From assembly GCF_000716535.1 (NCBI RefSeq), contig NZ_JNWV01000003.1:124001-188000 (forward strand): a DNA stretch of 64,000 bases. The letters are read 5' to 3'. How positions within the stretch are numbered: position 1 is the first letter of the stretch; every line of letters starts with the position of its first letter. Positions 46,988 to 56,602 of the stretch are shown here, piece by piece. The notes beneath the pieces are model-generated. The model was not told the DNA's origin. It did not search any database and saw only the letters and a program-made list of their open reading frames with translations. Origin of the DNA: Streptomyces flaveolus. GTDB lineage: Bacteria > Actinomycetota > Actinomycetes > Streptomycetales > Streptomycetaceae. Made by a program: the position numbers and the translations under genes.

Positions 46988-48769
46988 ATGACCGCGCCCA
47001 CGCATCCCGGCGACCGACCTTCCCTCCGTACGTTCGTCTCCGCCCTCGCCGTGACCGGTGTGCTGTCGGCGCTCGTGGTCTGCGCGGCCGTGGCCACGGC
47101 CCCGGACTCGGTGCGCACCCCGCTCGCCATCGGCGCGGGCGCGGCGGCGGTCGTGCTCAGCGCGGCCGTGGCCACGGCCGCGCACGCCCTGCGGACCGCG
47201 CGCGGCACCCGGCGCAGGCTGGAGGGCGTCACCCAGGACATCGGACGGCTGCTCCAGCAGCAGGCCCGTACGACCGAGGAGGCGCGCCAGGAGCAGCAGC
47301 GGCTCATCGACGAACTCGCGCAGCAGCGCACCGAGTTCACGGAGTCGTTCGCGGCCGAACGCGCGCGTCTGGAGGAGGAGGGCGCGCGGGAGCTGGACCG
47401 GCTGGCGAAGGAGAACGCCCGTCTGACGGGCGAGTTGGAGCGGGCCCGGCGGGAGCGGGCCGCCGCGGTGGCGGCGACCTCCAACGCCGCCGCCCGGATG
47501 CAGGCCCTCGCCACGGCGACGCTCGCCGACCTGCGGGCGATGGAGGACCGGCACACCGACGAGGACGTGCTGGCCGACCTGCTCCATCTCGACCACCGCA
47601 CCGCCCAGGCCGGCCGGCTCGCGGACTCCATCGCCGTCCTCACCGGGGCGCGTTCGGGCCGCCGGTGGGCGCGGCCGATCGGGATGGAGTCGATCCTGCG
47701 CGGTGCGATGGGGCGGATCGCCGGGTACCGGCGGGTGCGGGTGCACTCGGTCAGCGAGGCGGCCGTCGCCGGGCACGCCGCCGAGGGCGTGATGCACGCG
47801 CTCGCCGAACTCCTCGACAACGCCGCCAACTTCTCGCCGCCGACCGCCGAGGTCCACGTCTACGTCGAGGAGGTGCCGGCCGGGGTCATCGTGTCCGTGG
47901 AGGACAGCGGACTGGTGATGGGCGAGGTGCAGTTGCGCCGCGCCGAGCTGGCGGTCTCCGGTGACGCCTCCGAGCTGGGCGGTCTGACCGGCACCCGGCT
48001 CGGGCTCGCCGTGGTCGGCCGGCTGGCCCGCAAGCACGGGCTCAAGGTCTCGTTCCGGCCGTCGGCGCGCGGCGGCACTGGCGTACTGCTGCTCATCCCG
48101 CAGGAGATCCTGACCAGCTCCGCCCCCGCACCCGCCGAGCCGGCCGCCGCGGCCCCGCGACCGGAGAGCGGCCCGTCCGCGCCGGCACCGGCCGCCGTGG
48201 ACACAACCGTCGTCCACGAGCCCGCCGCACCGCCGGAGGAGGGACCGGCCGGCCTGCCCAAGCGCCGCCGGGGCCGCACCCTCGCCCGAGCGGAACGGGG
48301 CCGGACGGCACCGGACACGGCCAAGCACCGTACGGCCCGGGGTACTTCGGACCACGGCACCGCGTCGGACTCCGATGTGCCCCGCCTCGCGCCGGCCCCT
48401 GCCGAGCACGACACCGCGCCGGACGACGCCGAGCACGGCACCGTGCCGGACACGGCCGGGCACCGCACCTCACCGGCCGACGACGGGCCCCGCGCCGTCC
48501 CGGCCTCCGACCTGGGCAGGGCCCGCGCCGCCCGCTTCAGCAGCTTCCGTCAGGCGGTACGACCGTCCGCGCCGGGCACCCGCCGTCCCGGCCACGCGCC
48601 GGCCGACCCCGCCACAGCCGGGACCCCGAACCACCACACCACCGACCCCTCGCACACCCCGCCGCCGGACGGCGTGCCGGCCGGCGACTCCTCGTACAGC
48701 TCCGACGAACACGGCTCCCCCGCCCCCTCTCACCCGCACGCGCACCCGGAAGGCGACACCACTTCATGA
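46988..48769 (+). CDS. cvnA: CvnA-type sensor ATPase (conservon)
   Basis: The 593-aa product has two hydrophobic segments near residues 15-65, a long coiled coil (about 75-165), then a GHKL ATPase (about 255-380; ALAELLDNAANFSPP N-box, SVEDSGLVMGEVQ, LGLAVVGRLARKHG). It lacks a standard histidine phospho-acceptor, as is usual for CvnA. The C-terminal 200 residues are a disordered Ala/Pro/Thr/His/Asp-rich tail with degenerate repeats. Conservons encode a membrane-associated complex resembling eukaryotic G-protein systems. It overlaps cvnB by 4 nt (ATGA). Confidence 0.94.
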   Translation: MTAPTHPGDRPSLRTFVSALAVTGVLSALVVCAAVATAPDSVRTPLAIGAGAAAVVLSAAVATAAHALRTARGTRRRLEGVTQDIGRLLQQQARTTEEARQEQQRLIDELAQQRTEFTESFAAERARLEEEGARELDRLAKENARLTGELERARRERAAAVAATSNAAARMQALATATLADLRAMEDRHTDEDVLADLLHLDHRTAQAGRLADSIAVLTGARSGRRWARPIGMESILRGAMGRIAGYRRVRVHSVSEAAVAGHAAEGVMHALAELLDNAANFSPPTAEVHVYVEEVPAGVIVSVEDSGLVMGEVQLRRAELAVSGDASELGGLTGTRLGLAVVGRLARKHGLKVSFRPSARGGTGVLLLIPQEILTSSAPAPAEPAAAAPRPESGPSAPAPAAVDTTVVHEPAAPPEEGPAGLPKRRRGRTLARAERGRTAPDTAKHRTARGTSDHGTASDSDVPRLAPAPAEHDTAPDDAEHGTVPDTAGHRTSPADDGPRAVPASDLGRARAARFSSFRQAVRPSAPGTRRPGHAPADPATAGTPNHHTTDPSHTPPPDGVPAGDSSYSSDEHGSPAPSHPHAHPEGDTTS

Positions 48770-49173
48770 CCGGCCCGACCACCGCCGACGACAAGCTCAC
48801 CTGGCTCCTGGAGGGCCTGCTGGAGAGGACCCCGGGTGCCCGGCACGCGCTCGTGCTGTCCCGGGACGGGCTGAAGCTGTGCCGTACCCCGGAGCTGAGC
48901 GTCGACCAGGCCGACCAGCTCGCCGCGATCGCCGCCGGCATCCAGTCGCTGTCGCACGGCGCGTCCGTGGAGTTCGGCGACGGCAGCGGCGGCGTGCGCT
49001 CTGCGATGACGGAGTTCTACGGCGGTGTGCTGTTCATCGTGGAGGCGGGCGCCGGCGCCCATCTGGCCGTGATCGCCACGGAGGACGCGGACGCCGGCGT
49101 CATCGGGCACAACATGAGCGAGTTGGTGGAGCAGCTCGGCGAGCACCTCACCGCTCCGCCCCGTACGTCATGA
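48766..49173 (+). CDS. cvnB: CvnB roadblock/LC7 protein
   Basis: The 135-aa product is a single roadblock/LC7 domain (LTWLLEGLLERTPGARHALVL, SRDGLKLCRT, QLAAIAAGIQSLSHGASVEF, LFIVEAGAGAHLAVIATEDA). In conservons it acts with CvnD in the manner of a GTPase-activating partner. Start and stop overlap cvnA and cvnC by 4 nt each, so translation is coupled. Confidence 0.95.
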   Translation: MTGPTTADDKLTWLLEGLLERTPGARHALVLSRDGLKLCRTPELSVDQADQLAAIAAGIQSLSHGASVEFGDGSGGVRSAMTEFYGGVLFIVEAGAGAHLAVIATEDADAGVIGHNMSELVEQLGEHLTAPPRTS

Positions 49174-49562
49174 GCCGACCCGACACGGACCGGTCGGACA
49201 TGAACCGCCCGGGCATGAACCGTCCGGGCCGGGACGACGCCCCCGACCGGCTCTACACCATCACCCAGGGACGCACCCGCACCGGCCCCGACAACCCCTT
49301 CGACCTGGTCACGCTCGTGGTCGCCGAGTCGGAACCGGCGGCCGGCATGCAGTCGGAGCACGTGGCGATCCTGGAACTGACCCGGTTCCCCGCCTCGGTG
49401 GCGGAGATCGCCGCCGAGCTGCGGCTGCCCGTGGGCATCACCAAGGTCCTGCTGTGCGATCTGCTCGCGGCGGGCCGGGTCAGCGCCCGGCACCCGCGCA
49501 GACCGGCCATTTCCGATCCCGACATCCTGGAGCAGGTGCTCGTTGGACTCCGCAACCTCTGA
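49170..49562 (+). CDS. cvnC: CvnC DUF742 protein
   Basis: This 130-aa DUF742 protein has a winged-helix-like core (DRLYTITQGRTR, VTLVVAESEP, EHVAILELTRFPASVAEIAA, LPVGITKVLLCDLLAAGRV). A short Asp/Arg/Met-rich N-terminus precedes it. It is the third conservon component and is thought to form a complex with CvnA and CvnB. Its 3' end overlaps cvnD by 20 nt. Confidence 0.95.
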   Translation: MSRPDTDRSDMNRPGMNRPGRDDAPDRLYTITQGRTRTGPDNPFDLVTLVVAESEPAAGMQSEHVAILELTRFPASVAEIAAELRLPVGITKVLLCDLLAAGRVSARHPRRPAISDPDILEQVLVGLRNL

Positions 49563-50181
49563 CGCGCGCACTTCCGCGCGCACCCCGTTGGGTGCCTCCG
49601 CCGACCAGGGCTTCAAGATCGTGGTCGTGGGCGGCTTCGGCGTCGGCAAGACCACGCTGGTCCGCTCGGTCAGCGAGATCCGCCCCCTCAACACCGAGGA
49701 GACGATGACGCAGGCCGGTGTGACGGTCGACGACATCCGCCAGGTGCGCGGCAAGTCCGGCACCACCGTCGCCTTCGACTTCGGCCGGATCAGCCTGGAC
49801 GCGCGCAATGTGCTGTACCTGTTCGGCGCGCCGGGCCAGGAGCGGTTCTGGTTCCTGTGGGACCGGCTGTTCTCCGGCACGCTCGGCGCGGTCGTCCTCG
49901 TGGACACCCGGCGGATCGACGACTCCTGGTACGCCATCGACCGGCTGGAGCACCACGGCACGCCGTTCATCGTGGCCTGCAACGACTTCGGCGGCCCGGT
50001 CCGCGCCGGCGCGGACGTCCGGGAGGCCCTCGACCTGGATCCGCAGGTGCCGCTGGTCGACTGTGACGCCCGCTCCCGGGAGTCGGCCAAGCAGGTGCTC
50101 ATCACCCTGGTGCAGCACGTGAAGAACCGGTACGCCGACCCGTCCGCGCGGGCGGTCCTGCCCCGACAGGAGTTCGTGTGA
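49543..50181 (+). CDS. cvnD: CvnD small GTPase-like protein
   Basis: This 212-aa Ras/MglA-like ATP/GTP-binding protein has the P-loop VVGGFGVGKTTLVRSVSEI, the switch-II-like YLFGAPGQERFWFLWDRLF, and VACNDFGG in the position of the NKxD base motif. It is the molecular switch of the conservon. The start is TTG 49543 inside cvnC, and the stop overlaps the P450 start by 4 nt. Confidence 0.94.
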   Translation: MDSATSDARTSARTPLGASADQGFKIVVVGGFGVGKTTLVRSVSEIRPLNTEETMTQAGVTVDDIRQVRGKSGTTVAFDFGRISLDARNVLYLFGAPGQERFWFLWDRLFSGTLGAVVLVDTRRIDDSWYAIDRLEHHGTPFIVACNDFGGPVRAGADVREALDLDPQVPLVDCDARSRESAKQVLITLVQHVKNRYADPSARAVLPRQEFV

Positions 50182-51389
50182 CCACGCCCGACGCCGTCCC
50201 GCTGAGCGGCCCCCGGTTCCAGACCGAACCCGCCCGTCTGTACCGGGAGATGCGGCGCGACCACGGCGCCGTCGTACCGGTGCTGCTCGACGGCGGCATC
50301 CCCGCCTGGCTGGTGCTCGGCTACCGGGAACTGCACCAGGTGACCGGTGACCCGGTGCTGTTCAGCCGGGACTCGGACCTGTGGAACCAGTGGGAGAACA
50401 TCCCCGCGGACTGGCCGCTGCTGCCGATGATCGGGCACAAGCAGCCGTCGATCCTCTACACCGTCGGCGAACGGCACCGGCAGCGCGCGGCGATGATCAG
50501 CAACGCGCTGGAGGCGGTGGACCCGTTCGAACTGCGCGCGCACGCCGAGCGGTTCGCGGACGAGCTGATCGACGCGCTGTGCGCGGCGGGCGAGGCCGAT
50601 CTGGTCGCGCAGTACGCGATGCTGCTGCCCGTGCGGGTCCTGGCCCGGCTGTACGGCTTCCCGGACGAGGACGGTCCGGGGCTGGTCACCGCCCTGAACG
50701 ACATGATCGACGGGCGGGAGCGTGCGCTGGCCGGGCAGGCCCATCTGGCCGCCTCCATGGGGCAGTTGCTGGCCGACCGGAAGAAGGAGCCGGCGGCCGA
50801 CGTGGTCTCCCGGATGCTCGCCGACGAGAGCGGGTTCAGTGACGAGGAGATCGCGCAGGACCTGATGGTGATGATGGCGGCCGGGCACCAGCCGACCGCC
50901 GACTGGATCGGCAACTCGCTGCGGCTGATGCTGACCGACGACCGGTTCGCCGCCTCCCTGTTCGGCGGGCGCAACAGCGTCGCCGAGGCCATGAACGAGG
51001 TGCTGTGGGAGGACACGCCGACACAGAACGTGGCGGGCCGCTGGGCCGCCCGTGACACGCACCTCGGCGGCCGGCGCGTCAAGGCCGGTGATCTGCTGCT
51101 GCTAGGTCTGCAGGGGGCCAACTCCGATCCGCAGGTGCGGACCGACGCCTCCGCGCTGACCGGCGGCAACAACGCGCACTTCTCCTTCGGTCACGGCGAG
51201 CACCGCTGTCCGTTCCCCGCGCAGGAGGTCGCCGAGGTGATCGCGCGGACGGGTATCGAGGTGGTCCTGGACCGGCTCCCGGACATCGATCTGACGGTGC
51301 CCGCCGACTCCCTCACGCGTCGGCCCTCACCCTGGCTCAGGGGGCTGACGCGGCTGCCCGTCCGGTTCACCCCCGTACCCGCACGCTGA
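50178..51389 (+). CDS. cvnE: conservon cytochrome P450, CYP157-type lacking the ExxR motif
   Basis: The 403-aa P450 keeps the cysteine heme-ligand loop FSFGHGEHRCPFPAQE and an I-helix (MMAAGHQPTADWIG). The K-helix, which should read ExxR, reads EVLW in MNEVLWEDTPTQNVAG. Loss of ExxR is the hallmark of Streptomyces CYP157 enzymes encoded in conservons. It overlaps cvnD by 4 nt. Substrate is unknown; it may act with the next P450. Confidence 0.92.
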   Translation: MTTPDAVPLSGPRFQTEPARLYREMRRDHGAVVPVLLDGGIPAWLVLGYRELHQVTGDPVLFSRDSDLWNQWENIPADWPLLPMIGHKQPSILYTVGERHRQRAAMISNALEAVDPFELRAHAERFADELIDALCAAGEADLVAQYAMLLPVRVLARLYGFPDEDGPGLVTALNDMIDGRERALAGQAHLAASMGQLLADRKKEPAADVVSRMLADESGFSDEEIAQDLMVMMAAGHQPTADWIGNSLRLMLTDDRFAASLFGGRNSVAEAMNEVLWEDTPTQNVAGRWAARDTHLGGRRVKAGDLLLLGLQGANSDPQVRTDASALTGGNNAHFSFGHGEHRCPFPAQEVAEVIARTGIEVVLDRLPDIDLTVPADSLTRRPSPWLRGLTRLPVRFTPVPAR

Positions 51390-51494
51390 CCCGTCGCCCC
51401 GGCCGATCCGCTGTTCCGCCGCCCGCCCGGGGGCTTTCCCCGGACCGGCGCCGTACCCGCCGTACCCGACCCCTGCCCTGGGAGGCACGTCACG

Positions 51495-52721
51495 ATGACG
51501 ACCGGTACCGAAGCACCCCGCATCGCCCTCGATCCCTTCGTCACCGACCTGGACGCCGAGAGCGCGGCGCTGCGCGCGGCCGGCCCGCTCGCCGCCGTGG
51601 AACTGCCGGGCGGCGTCCCGGTGTGGGCCGTCACCCACCACGCCGAGGCCAAGGCGCTGCTCACCGACCCGCGGCTGGTGAAGGACATCAACGTCTGGGG
51701 CGCGTGGCGGCGCGGGGAGATACCCGCGGACTGGCCGCTGATCGGCCTGGCCAATCCGGGCCGCTCCATGCTCACGGTGGACGGCGCCGACCACCGCCGG
51801 CTGCGCACCCTGGTCGCGCAGGCGCTCACCCCGCGCCGGGTGGAGCGGATGCGGGAGCGGATCGAGAAGCTCACCCAGGACCTGCTGGACGCGCTGCCCG
51901 CGGACGGCGGGACGGTCGATCTGAAGGCGGCCTTCGCCTACCCGCTGCCGATGTACGTCATCGCCGACCTGATGGGCATCGACGAGGCCCTGCTGCCCCG
52001 GCTGAAGGTGCTGTTCGAGAAGTTCTTCTCCACCCAGACCCCGCCGGAGGAGGTCGTCGCCACCCTCACGGAGCTGGCGCAGCTCATGGCGCGGACGGTG
52101 GCGGCCAAGCGGGCCGCGCCGGGCGACGACCTGACCAGCGCGCTGATCCTCGCCTCGGAGGACGGCGACCGCCTCACGGACGAGGAGATCGTCTCCACCC
52201 TCCAGCTGATGGTGGCGGCGGGCCACGAGACCACGATCTCGCTGATCGTCAACGCCGTCGTGAACCTGTCGACCCATCCCGAGCAGCGCCACCTGGTGCT
52301 GTCGGGCCGGGCCGACTGGTCGGCGGTCGTCGAGGAGACGCTCCGGTACTCCACCCCCACCTCCCACGTCCTGATCCGCTTCGCGACCGAGGACGTACCG
52401 GTCGGCGACAAGGTGATCCCGGCCGGGGACGCGCTGATCGTGTCGTACGGCGCGATCGGCCGGGACGAGAGTGCCCACGGCCCGACCGCCGGAGAGTTCG
52501 ACATCACCCGCGACACGAGGAACCGGCACATCTCCTTCGGCCACGGCCCGCACGTCTGCCCCGGCGCCGCCCTGTCCCGGCTGGAGGCGAGCGTGGCCCT
52601 GCCCGCGCTGTACACCCGCTTCCCCGGCCTGGACCTCGCGGTCCCCGCGACCGAGCTGCGCAACAAGCCGGTGGTCACACAGAACGACCTGTTCGAACTG
52701 CCGGTACGCCTGAATCCGTAG
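51495..52721 (+). CDS. cytochrome P450 (CYP154-type) paired with the conservon
   Basis: The 408-aa P450 has all canonical motifs: I-helix AAGHETTISLI, K-helix ETLR in VEETLRYSTPTSHVLIR, and heme loop ISFGHGPHVCPGAALSRLEA. CYP154 enzymes hydroxylate steroids, macrolides and other hydrophobic substrates. It follows the CYP157-type gene by 105 nt; the CYP157-CYP154 pair is a recurrent Streptomyces arrangement. ATG 51495 follows GGAGGCACGTCACG. A strong hairpin terminator ends the operon. Confidence 0.94.
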   Translation: MTTGTEAPRIALDPFVTDLDAESAALRAAGPLAAVELPGGVPVWAVTHHAEAKALLTDPRLVKDINVWGAWRRGEIPADWPLIGLANPGRSMLTVDGADHRRLRTLVAQALTPRRVERMRERIEKLTQDLLDALPADGGTVDLKAAFAYPLPMYVIADLMGIDEALLPRLKVLFEKFFSTQTPPEEVVATLTELAQLMARTVAAKRAAPGDDLTSALILASEDGDRLTDEEIVSTLQLMVAAGHETTISLIVNAVVNLSTHPEQRHLVLSGRADWSAVVEETLRYSTPTSHVLIRFATEDVPVGDKVIPAGDALIVSYGAIGRDESAHGPTAGEFDITRDTRNRHISFGHGPHVCPGAALSRLEASVALPALYTRFPGLDLAVPATELRNKPVVTQNDLFELPVRLNP

Positions 52722-52743
52722 CGCCGGGGAACCTCCGGGCGTG

Positions 52744-52784
52744 TCCCGCACCCGGTCTCCCCCCGTGGGAGGCCGAGTGCGGGA
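52744..52784. terminator. strong bidirectional hairpin terminator
   Basis: Arms 52744-52761 and 52767-52784 pair over 18 positions with one mismatch and one G-T pair around a 5-nt loop. It lies between the P450 gene and the convergent small gene. Confidence 0.85.
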
Positions 52785-52798
52785 TCTCTCCGGCCCCG

Positions 52799-52990
52799 TC
52801 AGGCGGCAGGGTTCTCGGGGCTCGCGGGTTCCTTCCCCTTCACGGTCGTGGCGGGGGTGCGGCTTTCCGGGACCTTGGGGCCCGCGATGTCGTCGGCGGC
52901 GGGGTGGGGGAACAGGAATTCCTCGAGTGCCGTCGTGGCGAAGAGAAACCCGATCATCAGGACGGGCACGAGCAGGGCGATCAGGAACAC
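52799..52990 (-). CDS. 63-aa membrane-anchored small protein
   Basis: GTG 52990 is preceded by GGGAGG. The product has one N-terminal membrane span (VFLIALLVPVLMIGFLFATT), then LEEFLFPHP and a Pro/Lys/Glu-rich tail. Similar short Streptomyces proteins have no assigned function. A longer frame to 53065 adds only unconserved residues, so I choose the short form. Confidence 0.6.
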   Translation of the reverse strand: MFLIALLVPVLMIGFLFATTALEEFLFPHPAADDIAGPKVPESRTPATTVKGKEPASPENPAA

Positions 52991-53293
52991 AGCACCTCCC
53001 GCAGGTCGGTCTGTGGCACCTGGCTGGGCCGCTCCCAGCGTGCGCCCGAACGGCGTAACGCGCATGTCGTCCAGGTCACGCTGGGGTCCCCGGGGCCACC
53101 CTGGACGGTCGCCCGCACCGGCACGGCTTGACTTCGAGAGCGCTCCAGCTCGTAGCGTCGCACAACGCCGGTGCGCGTGCCCCGCACCCGGTCTCCTTCA
53201 CGGGATGCCGGGTGGCGGATTCCGTCGCTAGATGGAAGGAGGCCCTCGCGCCCGGAGAACGACCGACGAGTGCACGAAAGGCTGTGACCCCAC
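52991..53293. other. intergenic region upstream of the aldo/keto reductase gene
   Basis: About 300 nt with no supportable gene. The segment CCCGCACCCGGTCTCC near 53180 repeats one arm of the terminator at 52744. No clear promoter is visible. Confidence 0.4.
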
Positions 53294-54283
<990 letters not shown>

Positions 54284-54403
54284 AGCGCCGGCGCGCGGCG
54301 GGCGTGCGGGTCCGCGGCCCCAACGGCCGGGTGGTCACTGGTGCTGAGCCACCGCTGACGCCGTACCGCCCGCACCGCGCGGTACCGGGAGGACCCGGCT
54401 GGA

Positions 54404-54733
54404 TCACCGTGCCCCGCCCCGTTCCCGCCGGCTGCGCCCGGCGACCACCGCGAGGTCCAGCGCCGCCGCCAGTGCGAGGAGCCCGCACACCGCCGCGAGG
54501 GCGGTCAGCGGGCCGGTGCCCGGGCTCTCGCCCGGGCCCTGGTGCGCGGCCCACACCGCGAACCCGGCGGTCGCCGCGGCGAACAGGGGCAGGAAGACGG
54601 CGGAGAGCAGCAGCCGCAGCCGCAGGGCGCTGCGCGCGGTGGCCGGTTCGGTGCCGGTGCGGGGGAAGCGGCGGCGTGGCGCACCGGCCCGGGAGACCGG
54701 CGCCGTCGTCCGTCCGTGCTGGTACCGGCGCAT
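54404..54733 (-). CDS. DUF6343 small membrane protein
   Basis: The 109-aa product has a basic N-terminus, RTGTEPATARSALRLRLLLS (typical DUF6343 entry), then two membrane spans (about 40-65 and 75-95) and an Arg-rich tail. Function is unknown. ATG 54733 is chosen because GGAGGAGGCAGT precedes it at good spacing. A longer frame to 54919 is not conserved. Confidence 0.75.
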   Translation of the reverse strand: MRRYQHGRTTAPVSRAGAPRRRFPRTGTEPATARSALRLRLLLSAVFLPLFAAATAGFAVWAAHQGPGESPGTGPLTALAAVCGLLALAAALDLAVVAGRSRRERGGAR

Positions 54734-55017
54734 ACTGCCTCCTCCGGCCGGGCCGTTCGCTCCGCCACCTTCCGCGTACCAGGACGGACCGGGCTGAAAC
54801 CGGCCCTGTGAGGAACCCCACGCGCGGCCCAACTGTCGTACGCCCGAGGCCGTTTGACGGACGTCGCCGCGTGCCGGCGGACGCCGTGGCGTCGACCGTG
54901 CCACCCCGTCTGCCAGCATGGTCGGCGCCCTGACCAGGCAGCCCCGGCCGTGCAGCGCTGCCGATCCGACGGGCTCGCCGGTCGTCCCCGACTTTCCCGG
55001 TTGTCGAGTACCCCGTC

Positions 55018-56352
55018 GTGTCTTCTGACCCTGCCCAGCCCCTGTCAGCGCCCATCACCGCCCCGGCCTCCCGTTCGCCGTGGCGTTCCCTCCGGCACCG
55101 GGGCATGCGCTGGTGGTCGGCCGCGAACTTCGTCTCCAACGCCGGCACGTGGATGCAGCTCACCGTGCAGAACCTGCTCGTGCTGCACATCACGGGCTCG
55201 GCGACGGCGACCGGTCTGTCCATGTCCGTCCAGGCGGCGCCCGCGCTGTTCGTGAGCCTGCTCGGCGGCGCGGCCGTGGACCGCTGGCCCCGGAAGCTGA
55301 CGGTCACCGTCAGCCAGGCCCTGCTCGGCGCGGTCGCCTTCACGACGGCGCTGCTGGTGGCGCTGGACCGGATCGACATGACGGCGCTGCTGGTACTGGC
55401 CGGCGTGACCGGAGTCATCGCCACCGTCGACGGACCGGCCTGTGCCCTGCTCGGCAACGATCTGGTGCCGGTGGAGGACGTGCCGTCCGCGATCGGGGTG
55501 GGTGCGCTGGTGCACAGCGCGGGCCGGCTGGCCGGCACGGCCATGGCCGGAGTCACCGTCGGTTTCCTCGGCACGTCCGCCGCGTATGCCGCGAACGGGC
55601 TGTCTTTCCTGTTCGTGGCCGCGGTGGTGCCCTTCCTGCGGCCGGTGCCCGGGGCCGCAGGGGAGCCGGCGGCCGGGGAGAGGGCGGTTCCGGCGCGCGC
55701 GGGCATGACCGCGCGGGAGGGGCTGTCCTTCTTCGCGCGCAGGCCCCGCCTGGTCGCGCTCGCGGGCATCACCGGGCTCAGCTCCGTCTTCGGCCGCAAC
55801 TACGGCCTGACGCTCGCCGTCCTCGTCACCGGACCACTGGCCGGCGGCGCCGGGGCGTTCGGCACGGTGTCCACGGTGCTCGCCGTCGGCGGCATCGTCG
55901 GCGCGGTCCTCGGTGCCCGGCTGCGCAGGCCGTCCGTGCGGACCGTGGGTCTGCTCGCGGCGGGGGGCGCGCTGCTCCAGGTGGTGGCGGGCCTGTCACC
56001 GTCGCTGGCCGTGCTGCTGGTGCTGGTGCTGCCGATGGCGATCGTGGAGTCCGTCTCCGACACCGCCGGTACGGCCGTGCTCCAGACCGACCCGCCGCCG
56101 CATCTGCGGGGCCGGGTGCTCGGCGTGTGGAGCAGCATCGGCACGGTGTGGAGCCTCGGCGGTCCGCCGCTGCTGGGCCTGCTCATGGAGTGGGCCGGCG
56201 CACGCGGCGCGCTGGTGGCCGGCGGCCTGCTCATCGCCGGGTCGATCGGCGCGGGCCTGCTGCTGCGCCGCCGCACCGCACCGGTGCCGCTGACACTGCC
56301 CACGAAGGACGGCGACGTCACCGGCCGCGAGGCGCTGAGCACGGCGGCATGA
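55018..56352 (+). CDS. MFS transporter
   Basis: The 444-aa protein has about twelve spans. An MFS motif A-like loop is GGAAVDRWPRKLTVTVSQ, after NFVSNAGTWMQLTVQNLLVLHI, and DPPPHLRGRVLGVWSSIGTV lies in the second half. It resembles the MFS_3/enterobactin exporter-like group, so drug or metabolite efflux is likely. The GTG start at 55018 has little ribosome-site sequence upstream. It is transcribed alone and followed by the 40-bp tandem repeats. Confidence 0.9.
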   Translation: MSSDPAQPLSAPITAPASRSPWRSLRHRGMRWWSAANFVSNAGTWMQLTVQNLLVLHITGSATATGLSMSVQAAPALFVSLLGGAAVDRWPRKLTVTVSQALLGAVAFTTALLVALDRIDMTALLVLAGVTGVIATVDGPACALLGNDLVPVEDVPSAIGVGALVHSAGRLAGTAMAGVTVGFLGTSAAYAANGLSFLFVAAVVPFLRPVPGAAGEPAAGERAVPARAGMTAREGLSFFARRPRLVALAGITGLSSVFGRNYGLTLAVLVTGPLAGGAGAFGTVSTVLAVGGIVGAVLGARLRRPSVRTVGLLAAGGALLQVVAGLSPSLAVLLVLVLPMAIVESVSDTAGTAVLQTDPPPHLRGRVLGVWSSIGTVWSLGGPPLLGLLMEWAGARGALVAGGLLIAGSIGAGLLLRRRTAPVPLTLPTKDGDVTGREALSTAA

Positions 56353-56412
56353 CACGTCCCGGGCGGAGCCAACCGGGCGGACCGACGGCTCCGCGCGGGC
56401 GGCTCCGCCCGG

Positions 56413-56530
56413 CGTCAGCCGACTGACCACGTCCGGCACCACCCGCGCCAGCCGTCAGCCGACTGACCACGTCCGGCACCACCGGCGCCAGCCGTCAGCC
56501 GACTGACCGCGTCAGCACCACCCGCGCCGG
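56413..56530. repeat. 40-bp tandem repeat, about three copies
   Basis: The unit begins CGTCAGCCGACTGACCACGT and recurs at 56413, 56453 and 56493 with a 40-nt period. The third copy has small deletions. It lies between the convergent MFS and metallophosphoesterase genes. Each unit contains CAGNCGACTG-like dyad symmetry that could form a small hairpin. Confidence 0.85.
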
Positions 56531-56602
56531 AAGAGCCACCCCTGCCAGCCGGCCTGCCCCGCCTGGCGAGACCACCCGGCCCGGCACCGCCCGGCGCCCC
56601 CG

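Noticed and set aside
52799..53065. 88-aa version of the small membrane protein
   Set aside because: The extra N-terminal 25 residues lack conservation signs, and GGGAGG directly supports the shorter GTG start at 52990.
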